Shown here piece after piece: positions 19,782 through 29,799 of a DNA stretch of 64,000 nucleotides. The notes beneath the pieces were generated by a model. That model made no database searches, was not told the origin of the DNA, and saw only the letters and a list, made by a program, of their open reading frames with translations. Position 1 is the first letter of the stretch. Every line of letters begins with the position of its first letter. The position numbers and the translations under genes were made by a program. The stretch is from Sandaracinaceae bacterium (GTDB taxonomy: Bacteria > Myxococcota_A > Polyangia > Polyangiales > JAFGIB01). Where the stretch lies: NCBI GenBank assembly GCA_017881055.1, contig JADGRF010000034.1:23049-87048 (forward strand), in the 5' to 3' direction.

Positions 19782-20354
19782 CTATTTCTTTTCGCCGCCG
19801 CGCATGGCGCCCTGCCACGGCACGTCCGCGACGCCGAGTGTGTGGTTTGCGTGACGCGCCATGACGAACAGCAGATCGCTCAAGCGATTCAAATACCTGA
19901 CGAGCTCCATGCGCAGGGTCTCCTGCCCACCCAGACGCACCACCGCGCGCTCCGCACGCCGACACGTCGTGCGCGAAACATGCAGGAAAGCGGCCACCGG
20001 GCTGCCTCCCGGTAGGATGAACGTCTTGAGCGGGGCGAGATCGCGCTCCAGCAAATCGATGGCGTCTTCCAGGCGCTCGACATCCGCGTCCGACACGAGC
20101 GGCACGCCGATGTCGAGATCCTTCTTGTCGGGATTGGTCGCGAGCTCCGCGCCGACGTTGAACAAGTCGATCTGAATCGCGTGCAAGAGCGCGTCGAGCG
20201 CGGCTGGAGCCGCGTGGGCGCGCACGACACCGAGCGTCGAGTTCAGCTCGTCCACGTCGCCGTACGCCGTCACGCGCTCGCTCGCCTTCGAAGCGCGCGC
20301 GCCGCCGAACAAACCCGTGTCGCCCTGGTCGCCCGTCTTCGTGTAGATCTTCAT
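19782..20354 (-). CDS. Cob(I)alamin adenosyltransferase, PduO type
   Basis: MKIYTKTGDQGDTGLFGGARASK, YGDVDELNSTLG, YLNRLSDLLFVMAR. Confidence 0.95.
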   Translation of the reverse strand: MKIYTKTGDQGDTGLFGGARASKASERVTAYGDVDELNSTLGVVRAHAAPAALDALLHAIQIDLFNVGAELATNPDKKDLDIGVPLVSDADVERLEDAIDLLERDLAPLKTFILPGGSPVAAFLHVSRTTCRRAERAVVRLGGQETLRMELVRYLNRLSDLLFVMARHANHTLGVADVPWQGAMRGGEKK

Positions 20355-21316
20355 GCGCTCGTGCTCCCCGAGAAACGTGTTTCTGTGGTGACGCGCTGAC
20401 CGGCTGCAAACGCTGCAGCCGGCATGCGGTTCCTGCCTTCGGGCTGCAGCTCGAGCAGCGCGAGTGTGCCGCGACCGCACGCGACCTCGATCGCATCTGC
20501 AGTCACGCGCAGAACCGTGCCTGGCTCGGCGAGCACACCGTCCTCGGCAACCACGCGCACGCGCTGCACCTTGACGCGACGCTCCGCGAAGAACGTGTAC
20601 GCGCCGGGCCAGGAGTAAAAGCCGCGCACCAGGTCATGCAGCTGACGCGCGCTCTTGCTCCAATCGATGGCGCCGTGATCTTTACGCAGCACCGGTGCCG
20701 ACGTAGCGCGCGCGTGATCTTGGGGCACCGCACTCAGCTCACCGCGTAGATACCGCGGCAGCTCGCGACGCAGCAGCTCGGCGCCGAGCTGCGACAGACG
20801 CACGGCAAGCTCGTCGCCGGTTTCTTCGGCGCCGATCGCGAGGGCTTCCCTCGCCAGCACAGGGCCCGTATCCATGCCTTCGTCCATCTGCATGAGACAC
20901 ACGCCGGTCTCGGGCTCGCCGTTTACGATCGACCACTGCACCGGCGCAGCCCCGCGCAACTTGGGTAACAGCGAGGCGTGTACGTTCACGCAGCCGAGGC
21001 GCGGCGCGTTCAATAGAGCCGGTGGCAGAATGCGCCCGTACGCGACTACCACGGCGACGTCTGCGCGCAGCGCCGTGAGCTGGGCAGCGAACTCCGGTGT
21101 GCGCACTTTCGTCGGCTGCTGCACTGCGATGCCCAGCTCCTGCGCCGCGACCTTCACGGCAGGCGGCGCCAGCTTCATGCCCCGACCCGCGGGCCGGTCG
21201 GGCTGCGTGATCACCTGGACCACGTCTGCCAGCTCGGCGAGCACGCGCAGGCACGGCACGGCGAAGTCAGGCGTGCCGAAAAACAGCGCGCGCGGCTTGT
21301 TCGGGGTAGGGCTCAC
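20351..21316 (-). CDS. fmt: Methionyl-tRNA formyltransferase
   Basis: ALFFGTPDFAVPCLRVL, NVHASLLPKLRGAAPVQWSI; adjacent def. Confidence 0.96.
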   Translation of the reverse strand: MSPTPNKPRALFFGTPDFAVPCLRVLAELADVVQVITQPDRPAGRGMKLAPPAVKVAAQELGIAVQQPTKVRTPEFAAQLTALRADVAVVVAYGRILPPALLNAPRLGCVNVHASLLPKLRGAAPVQWSIVNGEPETGVCLMQMDEGMDTGPVLAREALAIGAEETGDELAVRLSQLGAELLRRELPRYLRGELSAVPQDHARATSAPVLRKDHGAIDWSKSARQLHDLVRGFYSWPGAYTFFAERRVKVQRVRVVAEDGVLAEPGTVLRVTADAIEVACGRGTLALLELQPEGRNRMPAAAFAAGQRVTTETRFSGSTSA

Positions 21317-21398
21317 GGCGCGTGTTGTACCGCGCTAGCTCCTGGACTGAAACGGGTAGACTAAACGGGTGGACTGAGACGCGGCGACTACGAGCGGC

Positions 21399-21917
21399 TC
21401 ATAGACTGGCTTCCGCCGCGGCGCGCTTCTGCATTGCGCGATTCACCAGCCTGCGGCGCAAGAGGCTCAGGTGGTCGACCATGAGCTTGCCTTCGAGGTG
21501 GTCGTGTTCGTGCTGGATCGCGATCGCGAGCAGGCCATCGGCTTCGAGCTCGAACGGTTTTCCGGCGCCGTCCAACGCGCGCACCTTGACGCGCTCGGCG
21601 CGCCGGATCTCTTCGTGCACGCCGGGAAACGACAGGCAGCCCTCTTCGTAGTCGACCTGGCCGAGGCGATCGATCAGCTCCGGGTTGACGAACACGCGCA
21701 GATCGCTCGGCTGGTTCTCGCCGACCGCGACGTCGATCAAGAACAGCCGGAGCGCCACACCGATCTGCGGCGCAGCAAGCCCCACACCGGGGGCTGCGTA
21801 CATGGTCTCCGCCATGTCGTCGATCAAGCGCGCGAGCTCCGCGTCGAAGCGCGAGACGGGCTGCGCTACGCCGCGCAGGCGCTTGTCCGGGTAGTGGAGG
21901 ATCGTGCGGATCGCCAT
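21399..21917 (-). CDS. def: Peptide deformylase
   Basis: GVGLAAPQIG, EGCLSFPG, QHEHDHLEG. Confidence 0.96.
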   Translation of the reverse strand: MAIRTILHYPDKRLRGVAQPVSRFDAELARLIDDMAETMYAAPGVGLAAPQIGVALRLFLIDVAVGENQPSDLRVFVNPELIDRLGQVDYEEGCLSFPGVHEEIRRAERVKVRALDGAGKPFELEADGLLAIAIQHEHDHLEGKLMVDHLSLLRRRLVNRAMQKRAAAEASL

Positions 21918-21979
21918 GACGCTCCATTCTATTTAACACCGGTGGAAAGGTGCGGCAAGCGCGCGCGTCGCTGCGTCCG

Positions 21980-24268
21980 TCACAGCATGGAGACCGGGTC
22001 GATGTCGAGCGTGGCGTGAGCGGGAGAAATCCCTTCTTCGAGCCGGGAAAGTACGGCGAGCGCGGCCGCGCGCAGGGCTTTGCGATCGCGCGCACGCAAC
22101 ATGAAACGGTGGCGATAACGCCCGCGCAGCCGCTCGATCGGGGCGGGCGCCGGGCCCAGCACGACGACGGACCCGTCACGCACCGGCGCCGACTGCTTGG
22201 CAGCGTGGGCCAGCTCCTGCGCGACGCGGCGCGCCTGCGCGTCTTCGCCGGCATCGATGCGAATCATCGCCAGTCGCGAGAACGGCGGGTAGTCCAGGTC
22301 GCGACGCTCTTTCAGCTCGCTCTTGCAGAAGCTCGCGTAGTCGTGCGTGCTGGCATGCACGAGCGAGGGGTGCGTGGGCTGATACGTCTGCAACACCACC
22401 TTACCCGCACGCGCACCGCGGCCGGCGCGACCCGCGACCTGCGTGAGCAGCTGGAACGTGCGCTCCTGCGCGCGGAAATCCGGGAACGCCAGCGACTGGT
22501 CCGCTAGGATCACGCCGACCAGCGTGACACCGGGCAAGTCGTGACCCTTGGTGACCATCTGCGTACCGACCAAGATGTCGATCTCGCCGCGGCGCATGCG
22601 CTCCATCACGGCGCCGACACCTTCGGCGGCGGCGGTGTCGCGATCGAGGCGCGCCACGCGTGCGCTGGGGAACAGCGTGCCGAGCGACTCCTCGAGCTTC
22701 TCGGTGCCGACGCCCAGCTCACTTGCGCCGCGCGTCTTGCAGTGCGGACAGGGCGAGTCGACCGGCACGCTGAAGTCGCAGTAGTGACAGCGCAGAAGGC
22801 CGGCGCGCTTGTGCCGGGTGAGACTCACGCTGCAGGCCGGGCACTCGCGCAGCTCCGAGCAGCCATCGCAGCGCATGCTGGGCGAGAAGCCGCGCCGGTT
22901 CAGAAACAGGATGGCTTGTTCCTTTGCATCGAGCGTCGCCTTCAGCGCGTGCACGAGCGGTCCGCTCAAATATTGCAGCCCGCCGGGCCCGCTGCGATGG
23001 CGCGTGAGGTCAACGATCTCGACCGGCGGCAACGCGTGCGCCGTGGCGCGGGCCGGCAGCTCGAGCAGCGTGAGCTTGCCCGCTTTCGCCAGCTGGAAAC
23101 TCTCGAGCGAGGGCGTCGCGCTGCCGAGCACGCATACCGCCCCGGCGCGATGCGCACGCAAGAGGGCCATGTCCCGCGCCTGGTAACGAAAGCCCTCTTC
23201 CTGCTTGAACGAGCCGTCGTGCTCCTCGTCGACGATCAAGACGCCGAGCTTCGGTACCGGCGCGAACAGCGCAGAACGCGCGCCGATCGCGAGGTTCACG
23301 CGCCCCTCGCGCAGCGCCTGCCACGACGCATGCCGCTCGTTCTCGCCGAGCTCGCTGTGCAGGACCGCGATGTCGTCGCCGAAGCGCGCGCGAAAGCGCG
23401 ACACGAGCTGCGGTGTTAGCGCGATCTCCGGCACCAGCATCAGCGCACCGAGGCCCTGCTCGCGCGCCTGCGTGATCACGCGCAGGTACACCTCGGTCTT
23501 GCCGCTGCCCGTGATGCCGTGCAGCAGAAAGCCGCCGCCCTGCCCGACGCGACCGAGGATCTGCTCGATCGCCTTGGCCTGCGCGGGATTGGGCGTAGGA
23601 CCGGCCTCGCGCTCCACGGCATTCGCGAAGAAACGATCGGCGGGGACCTCGCGCTCTTCGCTGCTGACCCAGCCCTTCACTTCCAACGTACGCAGCACGC
23701 CGCGCGGGCTCTTCACGTCCGCGCGCAGCTCGTCGAGAAACAGCTCGCGGCGCTCGATCACGCGCGAGAGAGCGCGACGCTGACTGACACCGAGGCGTGC
23801 GTCCGGCATGTCGGTGATCAGCGCGCGCACGATCGTGACTCGCTTGGTGGCGACGCGCCGACCCGGCAGAGTTTCGTCGCGCTCGAGAAAGCCCTCGGCA
23901 CGCAGCTCGCTCAGCGCTTTGGTCGCGAGCGCCGGCGCTGCCGCGCGCAGCACATCCCCGAGCGGATGAAGGTAGTAATCGGCCCCCGCGACCAGGAAGC
24001 TGAATAGCTCCGCCGGGAACACGGGCTCGCGGTCGAGCACGGACGCGATCGCCTTGAGCTTGGCGCCGGGCGGCGGTGCGACGTCGCCGTTCACCACGTA
24101 GCCTGCGAGCTTGCGCGGGCCGAACGGCACGGCCACACGGGCACCGGGGACGATCCGCGCTGCCAAATGTTCCGGCACGCGGTACGTGAACAACCGGCGC
24201 AGCGGGACCGGCACCGCGACCTCGGCGTAACGCTGGTGCTCGGGAGTCAACGACTGCTGCGTGCTCAT
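21980..24268 (-). CDS. priA: Primosomal protein N' (PriA helicase)
   Basis: LLHGITGSGKTEVYLRVI, VDEEHDGSFKQEEGFRYQARDMA, paired-Cys zinc region CDGCSELRECPACS...CHYC...CPHC. Confidence 0.95.
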   Translation of the reverse strand: MSTQQSLTPEHQRYAEVAVPVPLRRLFTYRVPEHLAARIVPGARVAVPFGPRKLAGYVVNGDVAPPPGAKLKAIASVLDREPVFPAELFSFLVAGADYYLHPLGDVLRAAAPALATKALSELRAEGFLERDETLPGRRVATKRVTIVRALITDMPDARLGVSQRRALSRVIERRELFLDELRADVKSPRGVLRTLEVKGWVSSEEREVPADRFFANAVEREAGPTPNPAQAKAIEQILGRVGQGGGFLLHGITGSGKTEVYLRVITQAREQGLGALMLVPEIALTPQLVSRFRARFGDDIAVLHSELGENERHASWQALREGRVNLAIGARSALFAPVPKLGVLIVDEEHDGSFKQEEGFRYQARDMALLRAHRAGAVCVLGSATPSLESFQLAKAGKLTLLELPARATAHALPPVEIVDLTRHRSGPGGLQYLSGPLVHALKATLDAKEQAILFLNRRGFSPSMRCDGCSELRECPACSVSLTRHKRAGLLRCHYCDFSVPVDSPCPHCKTRGASELGVGTEKLEESLGTLFPSARVARLDRDTAAAEGVGAVMERMRRGEIDILVGTQMVTKGHDLPGVTLVGVILADQSLAFPDFRAQERTFQLLTQVAGRAGRGARAGKVVLQTYQPTHPSLVHASTHDYASFCKSELKERRDLDYPPFSRLAMIRIDAGEDAQARRVAQELAHAAKQSAPVRDGSVVVLGPAPAPIERLRGRYRHRFMLRARDRKALRAAALAVLSRLEEGISPAHATLDIDPVSML

Positions 24269-25281
24269 CGCGCGCCTGCCGCCATCAGCTGCGCGACGCG
24301 AGCGTACGATTCCGCGGGAACGGGCTCCGTGATCTCCAGGCGCACGAGCCGCGTCACCAGCTCGGGCTCGCAGTGAACGGGAACGCCCAGGTGGTTCGCG
24401 TGCTCGAGCATGCGCGTCGCGCTCGCGCCTCGGCCTTTGCTCCACACCACGGGCGCCGGGTGCTTGCCGGGCTCGAAACACAGCGCCACGGCAAGCCCGC
24501 TGGCGTCGTGCAGCACGAGCGTGGCGCGTGCCAGCTCGGCCAGCGTGGCTTCGTCCGCGAGCGCGCGTGCGCGACGCTGGCGCTCGCTGCGCAGCTGGGG
24601 ATCACCCTCTGTGGCGCGACGCTCGTCGTCGAGCTCACGACGGGTCATGCGCAGGCGCTGCTTGTGCCGGAGCCGTCGGTAGACGAGATCAGCGAAGCCG
24701 ACGAACGACAACACGGCCGCCGCGCGCAGCAGCATGAACCGGGCAAGCTTCGCGCTCGCGACTCCAGCCCATGCAGGCGCGCTTTCCGCGAGGTCGAGCA
24801 ACCCAGGCAGCGAAGGCGCTAGCGCAGCGCCGAGCGCGCAGGCGAGCACCAGCACCTTGACCGCGAGCCACGCGTGCTCACGCCCATGCTCTGCGGTTGC
24901 GAACGGAAAGGCCTGCGCACGCAGCGACGGACGTTCACGTCCGTGTATCTGCGACCACGCGAACCCGGTCTGCAGCAACGAACCGAGCAGCGCGCCGCAT
25001 GCGATCGCTAGGAGCACCAGGAACGCAGCACTGCCTCCCGCCTGAACCGCCGACCATGCAGCTTCCGTGGGCAACGCGGAGCCGGCTCGCGCTGCAGCGA
25101 GAGCGACGCTCCAGAGCGCTTCGCAGGCCTGCGCGATCCGCGGCCCGAGCAGCCCGAGCGCGACCACGCACGCCGCAAGCGACGCCGCGCACGCGAGGTC
25201 GCGGCTATGCGGCAGGTCGCCCGCACGGCGTGCGTCGTCCAACCTGCGCGGTGTCGCATCGTGGGTTTTCGAGGAGGTCAC
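24265..25281 (-). CDS. FlhB/SctU (YscU)-like protein lacking the NPTH autocleavage motif
   Basis: N-term ATPRRLDDARRAGDLPHSRDL; C-term LVLHDASGLAVALCFEPGKHPAPVVWSKGRGASATRMLEHANHLGVPVHCEPELVTRLV aligns with the FlhB cytoplasmic domain. Confidence 0.82.
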   Translation of the reverse strand: MTSSKTHDATPRRLDDARRAGDLPHSRDLACAASLAACVVALGLLGPRIAQACEALWSVALAAARAGSALPTEAAWSAVQAGGSAAFLVLLAIACGALLGSLLQTGFAWSQIHGRERPSLRAQAFPFATAEHGREHAWLAVKVLVLACALGAALAPSLPGLLDLAESAPAWAGVASAKLARFMLLRAAAVLSFVGFADLVYRRLRHKQRLRMTRRELDDERRATEGDPQLRSERQRRARALADEATLAELARATLVLHDASGLAVALCFEPGKHPAPVVWSKGRGASATRMLEHANHLGVPVHCEPELVTRLVRLEITEPVPAESYARVAQLMAAGAR

Positions 25282-25326
25282 GGGGCGTCGAACAATAGCC
25301 TACGGCGCTCGCGGCCGCGCGCTACG

Positions 25327-26547
25327 ATGGCCCAAGCGAGCCACGATTCGCTGCGCATTGCCAAGCGCGGGAGCGCACGCGATGCTCGGCCCGTGTTTTC
25401 GCAGCGAAGCGCCTACGACGCGCGCAAGAACTCGCTCGCGCTGGCGCTCGAAGCGACGCCGGCGCAGCTCGACTTGACGCTCTCGAACCCCACCCACGCC
25501 GGCTTCGAGTATCCGGTGCCCGAGCTGCTGTCGGCCCTCCACAACCCTGCCGCGCACCGCTACGACCCGGACCCGCGCGGCCTGCCCGCAACGCGTCGTG
25601 CGATCGCACAGCGCCTTCTGCAGCAGGCGCTGCGTGTCGACCCTGACCACGTCTTTCTCACGGCGGGCACGAGCGAGGCGTACGCGCACTTGTTCACGCT
25701 GCTGTGCGATCCCGGCGACGAGCTGCTGGTGCCCGCGCCGAGCTACCCACTGTTCGAACACCTAGCGCGTCTCACCGACGTGAACGCCGTCCCCTATCCG
25801 CTGGTGTACGACGGCCAATGGCATATCGACCTCGCGCAGCTGCGCGCGGCGGTTTCTCCGCGCACGCGCGGCGTGTTGCTCGTGAGCCCGAACAATCCGA
25901 CCGGCTCGTATCTGAAGCAGCATGAGCTTGCCGCGCTCGAGCAGCTGAACCTGCCGCTGATCTCGGACGAGGTATTCGCGGACTACCCGCTGCGCGCGGA
26001 TGCGACGCGCGTCATGAGCGCCTTGCAATCCGAGCGCGCGCTGGTGTTCTCGCTGTTCGGGCTGAGCAAGCAAGCCGCTCTTCCGCAGTGGAAGCTGGCG
26101 TGGCTGTGCATGCGCGGACCGCGCGAGCTCACGACCGAAGCCGCGCAGCGCCTCGACTTGATCTGCGACACCTATTTGTCAGTTGCCACCCCGACGCAGC
26201 ACGCATTGCCACGCATGCTCGAGCTGATGCAGCCGATCACGCAGGCGATTCGCGCACGACTCGAGCGCAACTCGAGAGCGCTGCGCGCACGCATCGGCAG
26301 CAGCTCGCCCGTGTCGCTGCTGGATGCAGAAGGCGGCTTCTACGCTACGCTGCGCCTGCCCCGCACGCAGACGGAAGAGCGCTGGGTGCTGGATTTCCTG
26401 CAGCTCGACGGCGTGCACGTGCAGCCAGGCTACTTCTTCGATTTTGCCGAAGAAGCTTACGTAGTGCTGAGCCTGCTCACGCCCGAGGCCACGTTCGACG
26501 AAGGCGTCACCCGCCTGCTGGCACGCGTCGAGCAACGGGTAAGCTGA
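25327..26547 (+). CDS. PLP-dependent aminotransferase class I/II
   Basis: VFLTAGTSEAYAHLFTLL, LLVSPNNPTGSYL, LFGLSKQAALPQWKLAW. Confidence 0.93.
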   Translation: MAQASHDSLRIAKRGSARDARPVFSQRSAYDARKNSLALALEATPAQLDLTLSNPTHAGFEYPVPELLSALHNPAAHRYDPDPRGLPATRRAIAQRLLQQALRVDPDHVFLTAGTSEAYAHLFTLLCDPGDELLVPAPSYPLFEHLARLTDVNAVPYPLVYDGQWHIDLAQLRAAVSPRTRGVLLVSPNNPTGSYLKQHELAALEQLNLPLISDEVFADYPLRADATRVMSALQSERALVFSLFGLSKQAALPQWKLAWLCMRGPRELTTEAAQRLDLICDTYLSVATPTQHALPRMLELMQPITQAIRARLERNSRALRARIGSSSPVSLLDAEGGFYATLRLPRTQTEERWVLDFLQLDGVHVQPGYFFDFAEEAYVVLSLLTPEATFDEGVTRLLARVEQRVS

Positions 26548-26574
26548 GCCAGTCGCACGGCGATCACGCCGCGG

Positions 26575-27981
26575 TCACTTCGGCGGCGACTTCGACGTCC
26601 GCGACGGAGCGCCGTATTTCTTCGCGAGGTATTCGATCAAGTCGATCTTGGTCACGACGCCCACCAGCTCGCCCTTGTCGAGCACGAGCGCGATGCGCGC
26701 GTCGACCAAGAGCCCCTGCACGAGCTCCACGCGCGTCTCGGGCGTGACCGTGGCGTAGTCGCCTTCCGCGAGCGCGGCCACGGTGCTGGACAGCGAGTGA
26801 TCGCCGCTGGCGAGATAGCGCAAGAGCGCCACCTCGGTCACCAGCCCGAGCAGCTCGTTGCCTTGGAGCACGGGCATCTGCGAGATCCCGTGATCCTTCA
26901 TCATGCCGATCACGTCACGCACACGATCGGTGGCGCGCGCGCTGATCACGGGTCGCTGCCGCAGCTCGAGCACGTCCGAGACGAAGCCGAGGCCATGCAC
27001 GTCGCCGAGAAAGCCGTTCTCGCGCAGCCACTCGTCGTTGAACACTTTCGACAGGTACTTGGCGGCGCCATCGGGCAACAGCACCACGATGTTCTCGGCC
27101 TTGCCACTCTGACGCGCGTACTTGATCGCACCCGCCACTGCAGCACCCGACGAGCCGCCCGCGTACAAGCCCTCCATGCGCACGAGATCGCGCGCCGTGA
27201 GGAAGCACTCCTCGTCGTTCACGCGCACGATGTCGTCGAGCAGCTTCGGATCGAACGTCGACGGCAAGAAGTCTTCGCCGATGCCCTCCACCTTGTACGT
27301 GAACGGCTTGGTCAGCCGCGCGCTCTTCACGTAGTCGTAATACAGCGAGCCGACCGGATCGACACCGACCAGCTTCACGCTCGGCTTGCGCTCTTTCAAG
27401 TAGCGCCCGACGCCCGCCATCGTGCCACCGGTGCCCATGCCCGCGACGAACACGTCGATCTCGCCGTTCGTGTCTTCCCAGATCTCGGGGCCCGTCGAGC
27501 GGTAGTGACCACCCGGGTTATCTTGGTTGTGATACTGGTTGGCGTAGAACGAGTTCGATGTTTGCTCCGCGAGCCGCTTCGCCACCGAGTAGTAGCTGCG
27601 CGGATCCTCGGGCTCGACCGCAGTTGGACACACCACCACGCGCGCACCCCAGGCGCGCAGGGATGCAATCTTCTCAGTCGACATCTTGTCCGGCATCACG
27701 AACACGCAGTGATAGCCGCGCACGGCCGCGATCATGGCGAGGCCCGCGCCGGTGTTGCCGCTGGTGGCTTCGATGATGGTGCCACCGGGCGAGAGCTCGC
27801 CGCGCGCTTCGGCTTGGTTCACCAAGTGCAGCGTCATGCGGTCCTTCATGGAACCGCCGGGATTCAGGTATTCGCACTTGACGTAGATCGCGGCCGGAAG
27901 GCCGTGACCCAAGCGATTGAGCTTCACCAGAGGCGTGTGCCCGATCGCTTCCAAGATGTTCGCGCGCGCGCCCTTCAGCAT
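26575..27981 (-). CDS. Cystathionine beta-synthase (PLP domain + C-terminal CBS pair)
   Basis: IGHTPLVKLNRL, NPGGSMKDRM, EATSGNTGAGLAM; C-term CBS motifs. Confidence 0.93.
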   Translation of the reverse strand: MLKGARANILEAIGHTPLVKLNRLGHGLPAAIYVKCEYLNPGGSMKDRMTLHLVNQAEARGELSPGGTIIEATSGNTGAGLAMIAAVRGYHCVFVMPDKMSTEKIASLRAWGARVVVCPTAVEPEDPRSYYSVAKRLAEQTSNSFYANQYHNQDNPGGHYRSTGPEIWEDTNGEIDVFVAGMGTGGTMAGVGRYLKERKPSVKLVGVDPVGSLYYDYVKSARLTKPFTYKVEGIGEDFLPSTFDPKLLDDIVRVNDEECFLTARDLVRMEGLYAGGSSGAAVAGAIKYARQSGKAENIVVLLPDGAAKYLSKVFNDEWLRENGFLGDVHGLGFVSDVLELRQRPVISARATDRVRDVIGMMKDHGISQMPVLQGNELLGLVTEVALLRYLASGDHSLSSTVAALAEGDYATVTPETRVELVQGLLVDARIALVLDKGELVGVVTKIDLIEYLAKKYGAPSRTSKSPPK

Positions 27982-28065
27982 GTCGTGCTCCTTCGCGTGA
28001 CCGCCCAGCCCTCATGAGTATGGGTTCGCGCGAGCGCGGCGAGCAAGCTTTGTGCGCGTCAGCGC

Positions 28066-29148
28066 TCAGGCGCGAGGCAAGCGCGAGGATTTGTAGCGTT
28101 TCGAAGCGGGCGAATCGCCCGTGACACCGAGCAGCGGCGAGCGTGAGAACACTTCCAGGGCAGGGCCATCGTCTTCCCCGCGCAGCAGGCGCTGCGCGCC
28201 GGCGTAGGCAATCATTGCGGCGTTGTCGGTGCACGAGGCAAACGGCGGTACGAACACGGCGACGCCCGCAGCGGCTCCCGCCTCCTGCGCTCGCGCGCGC
28301 AAGCCGCGGTTGGCCGCGACGCCGCCCGTGATCACCAAGCGCGGCACGCCTCGCAGCGCGCAGGCCGCGAGTGACTTCTGCACGAGCACCTCGACCACGT
28401 TGCGCTGAAACGACGCGCAGATGTCGGCGATGCAGCTGTCGTCGAGCTGGCCAGGTTCGAGCTCGGCGACACGATGTGCGACCGCTGTCTTGAGGCCCGA
28501 GAACGAGAACTCCAGGTTCTTCTTGCTCGCCATGGGCTTCGGCAGCGGGAAGCGCTTGGGGTTGCCCTGCGCAGCCAGGCGATCGACGCGTGGCCCACCG
28601 GGATAGCCGAGCCCGAGCAGCTTCGCGACTTTGTCGAACGCTTCGCCGGCCGCGTCGTCACGCGTCTGCCCAAGCTGCTCGATCTCGAACGGCGAGCGCA
28701 CTTCGTAGAGCGCGCTGTGGCCTCCGCTCACGAGCAACGCGATGAACGGATATTCCGGCGACGCATCGCTGGCGTCGCCGCGCTTCAAGTGCACGGCCAA
28801 GAGATGGCCCACCAGGTGGTTCACGCCGACCAGCGGCAAGCCCCGCGCGAGGGCGAATGCCTTGCCCGCCTGCACGCCCACCAGCAAAGCGCCCACGAGG
28901 CCCGGCCCCTGCGTGACGGCCACACCATCGAGCGCAGCCATGCCGCCCGGCAGCTCTGCGAGCGCGCGCGTCACGACCGGCACGATGTTCTCCATGTGTG
29001 CGCGCGCCGCGAGCTCCGGCACGACGCCCCCGTACGGCGCGTGCAGCTCGATCTGGCTCGCCACGACGTCGGCGAGCACCCGTCCATCGCTGACGACCAC
29101 GGCCGCCGCGGTTTCGTCGCACGACGATTCGATCCCGAGGACGATCAC
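28066..29148 (-). CDS. tsaD: tRNA N6-adenosine threonylcarbamoyltransferase
   Basis: MIVLGIESSCDETAAAVV, VNHLVGHLLA, LVSGGHSALYEV, VTGGVAANRGLR. Confidence 0.96.
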   Translation of the reverse strand: MIVLGIESSCDETAAAVVVSDGRVLADVVASQIELHAPYGGVVPELAARAHMENIVPVVTRALAELPGGMAALDGVAVTQGPGLVGALLVGVQAGKAFALARGLPLVGVNHLVGHLLAVHLKRGDASDASPEYPFIALLVSGGHSALYEVRSPFEIEQLGQTRDDAAGEAFDKVAKLLGLGYPGGPRVDRLAAQGNPKRFPLPKPMASKKNLEFSFSGLKTAVAHRVAELEPGQLDDSCIADICASFQRNVVEVLVQKSLAACALRGVPRLVITGGVAANRGLRARAQEAGAAAGVAVFVPPFASCTDNAAMIAYAGAQRLLRGEDDGPALEVFSRSPLLGVTGDSPASKRYKSSRLPRA

Positions 29149-29789
29149 GACCTGCGCCGCTCCAGCGCGAACACGCCGAATAGCGCGGGCAGGACCTCGG
29201 TCTGTCCGTCAGCTGCCACGACGTTCGGAGCGATGATGCGCACTTCGATCACGCCGCTCTCAATGAGCGAGAGAAAGACCATCGCGTAGCGCTGCACGGG
29301 TCCCGTCGGCAGCGCGCTCTTGAAGCGCGCGCCAAAGATGTAGTTGCGGATGCGCCCACCACCGGGGAACGTGTACTCACTGAGCGAGTCGTGAGCCAGG
29401 TTCTCGATCGGCAAAAGCGGCGCCGACTCGAACAGCACCGGCATGCGCGCCGACGGTGCACAGCGACTCGAGCCGCCCGGGCACGTGTACGTCGCGAGCA
29501 TGCCCGGGCCGTCGATGGCTCCGGCGCCCGCATCCCGCACGGCCGAGAGCGTGGCGCGACCCGGATCGAAGGTCAGATCCAGCTGCGTGTGGGAGCTGAA
29601 GCCCTGGCGAATGAACGAGGAATCGCCCTGCTCGCTGGCGCTGCCGAGCACCTCGCCGCGAAAGATCTCGCCTGGGCTGGTCTTGAACTCGGACAGGCTG
29701 TCGCACGCGACGAGCCACGGAGCGCAGCACAGGGCAGCCAGAAAGACGACCGTCGAACACGGTCTATGGACGCACGGCGGACACGGCAT
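29145..29789 (-). CDS. Predicted lipoprotein, unknown function
   Basis: Signal VFLAALCCAPWLVAC lipobox; start overlaps neighbouring tsaD. Confidence 0.65.
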   Translation of the reverse strand: MPCPPCVHRPCSTVVFLAALCCAPWLVACDSLSEFKTSPGEIFRGEVLGSASEQGDSSFIRQGFSSHTQLDLTFDPGRATLSAVRDAGAGAIDGPGMLATYTCPGGSSRCAPSARMPVLFESAPLLPIENLAHDSLSEYTFPGGGRIRNYIFGARFKSALPTGPVQRYAMVFLSLIESGVIEVRIIAPNVVAADGQTEVLPALFGVFALERRRS

Positions 29790-29799
29790 AGAGGGGTCT

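Noticed and set aside
26797-28017. 406-aa plus-strand ORF
   Set aside because: Antisense to cystathionine beta-synthase; no motifs.
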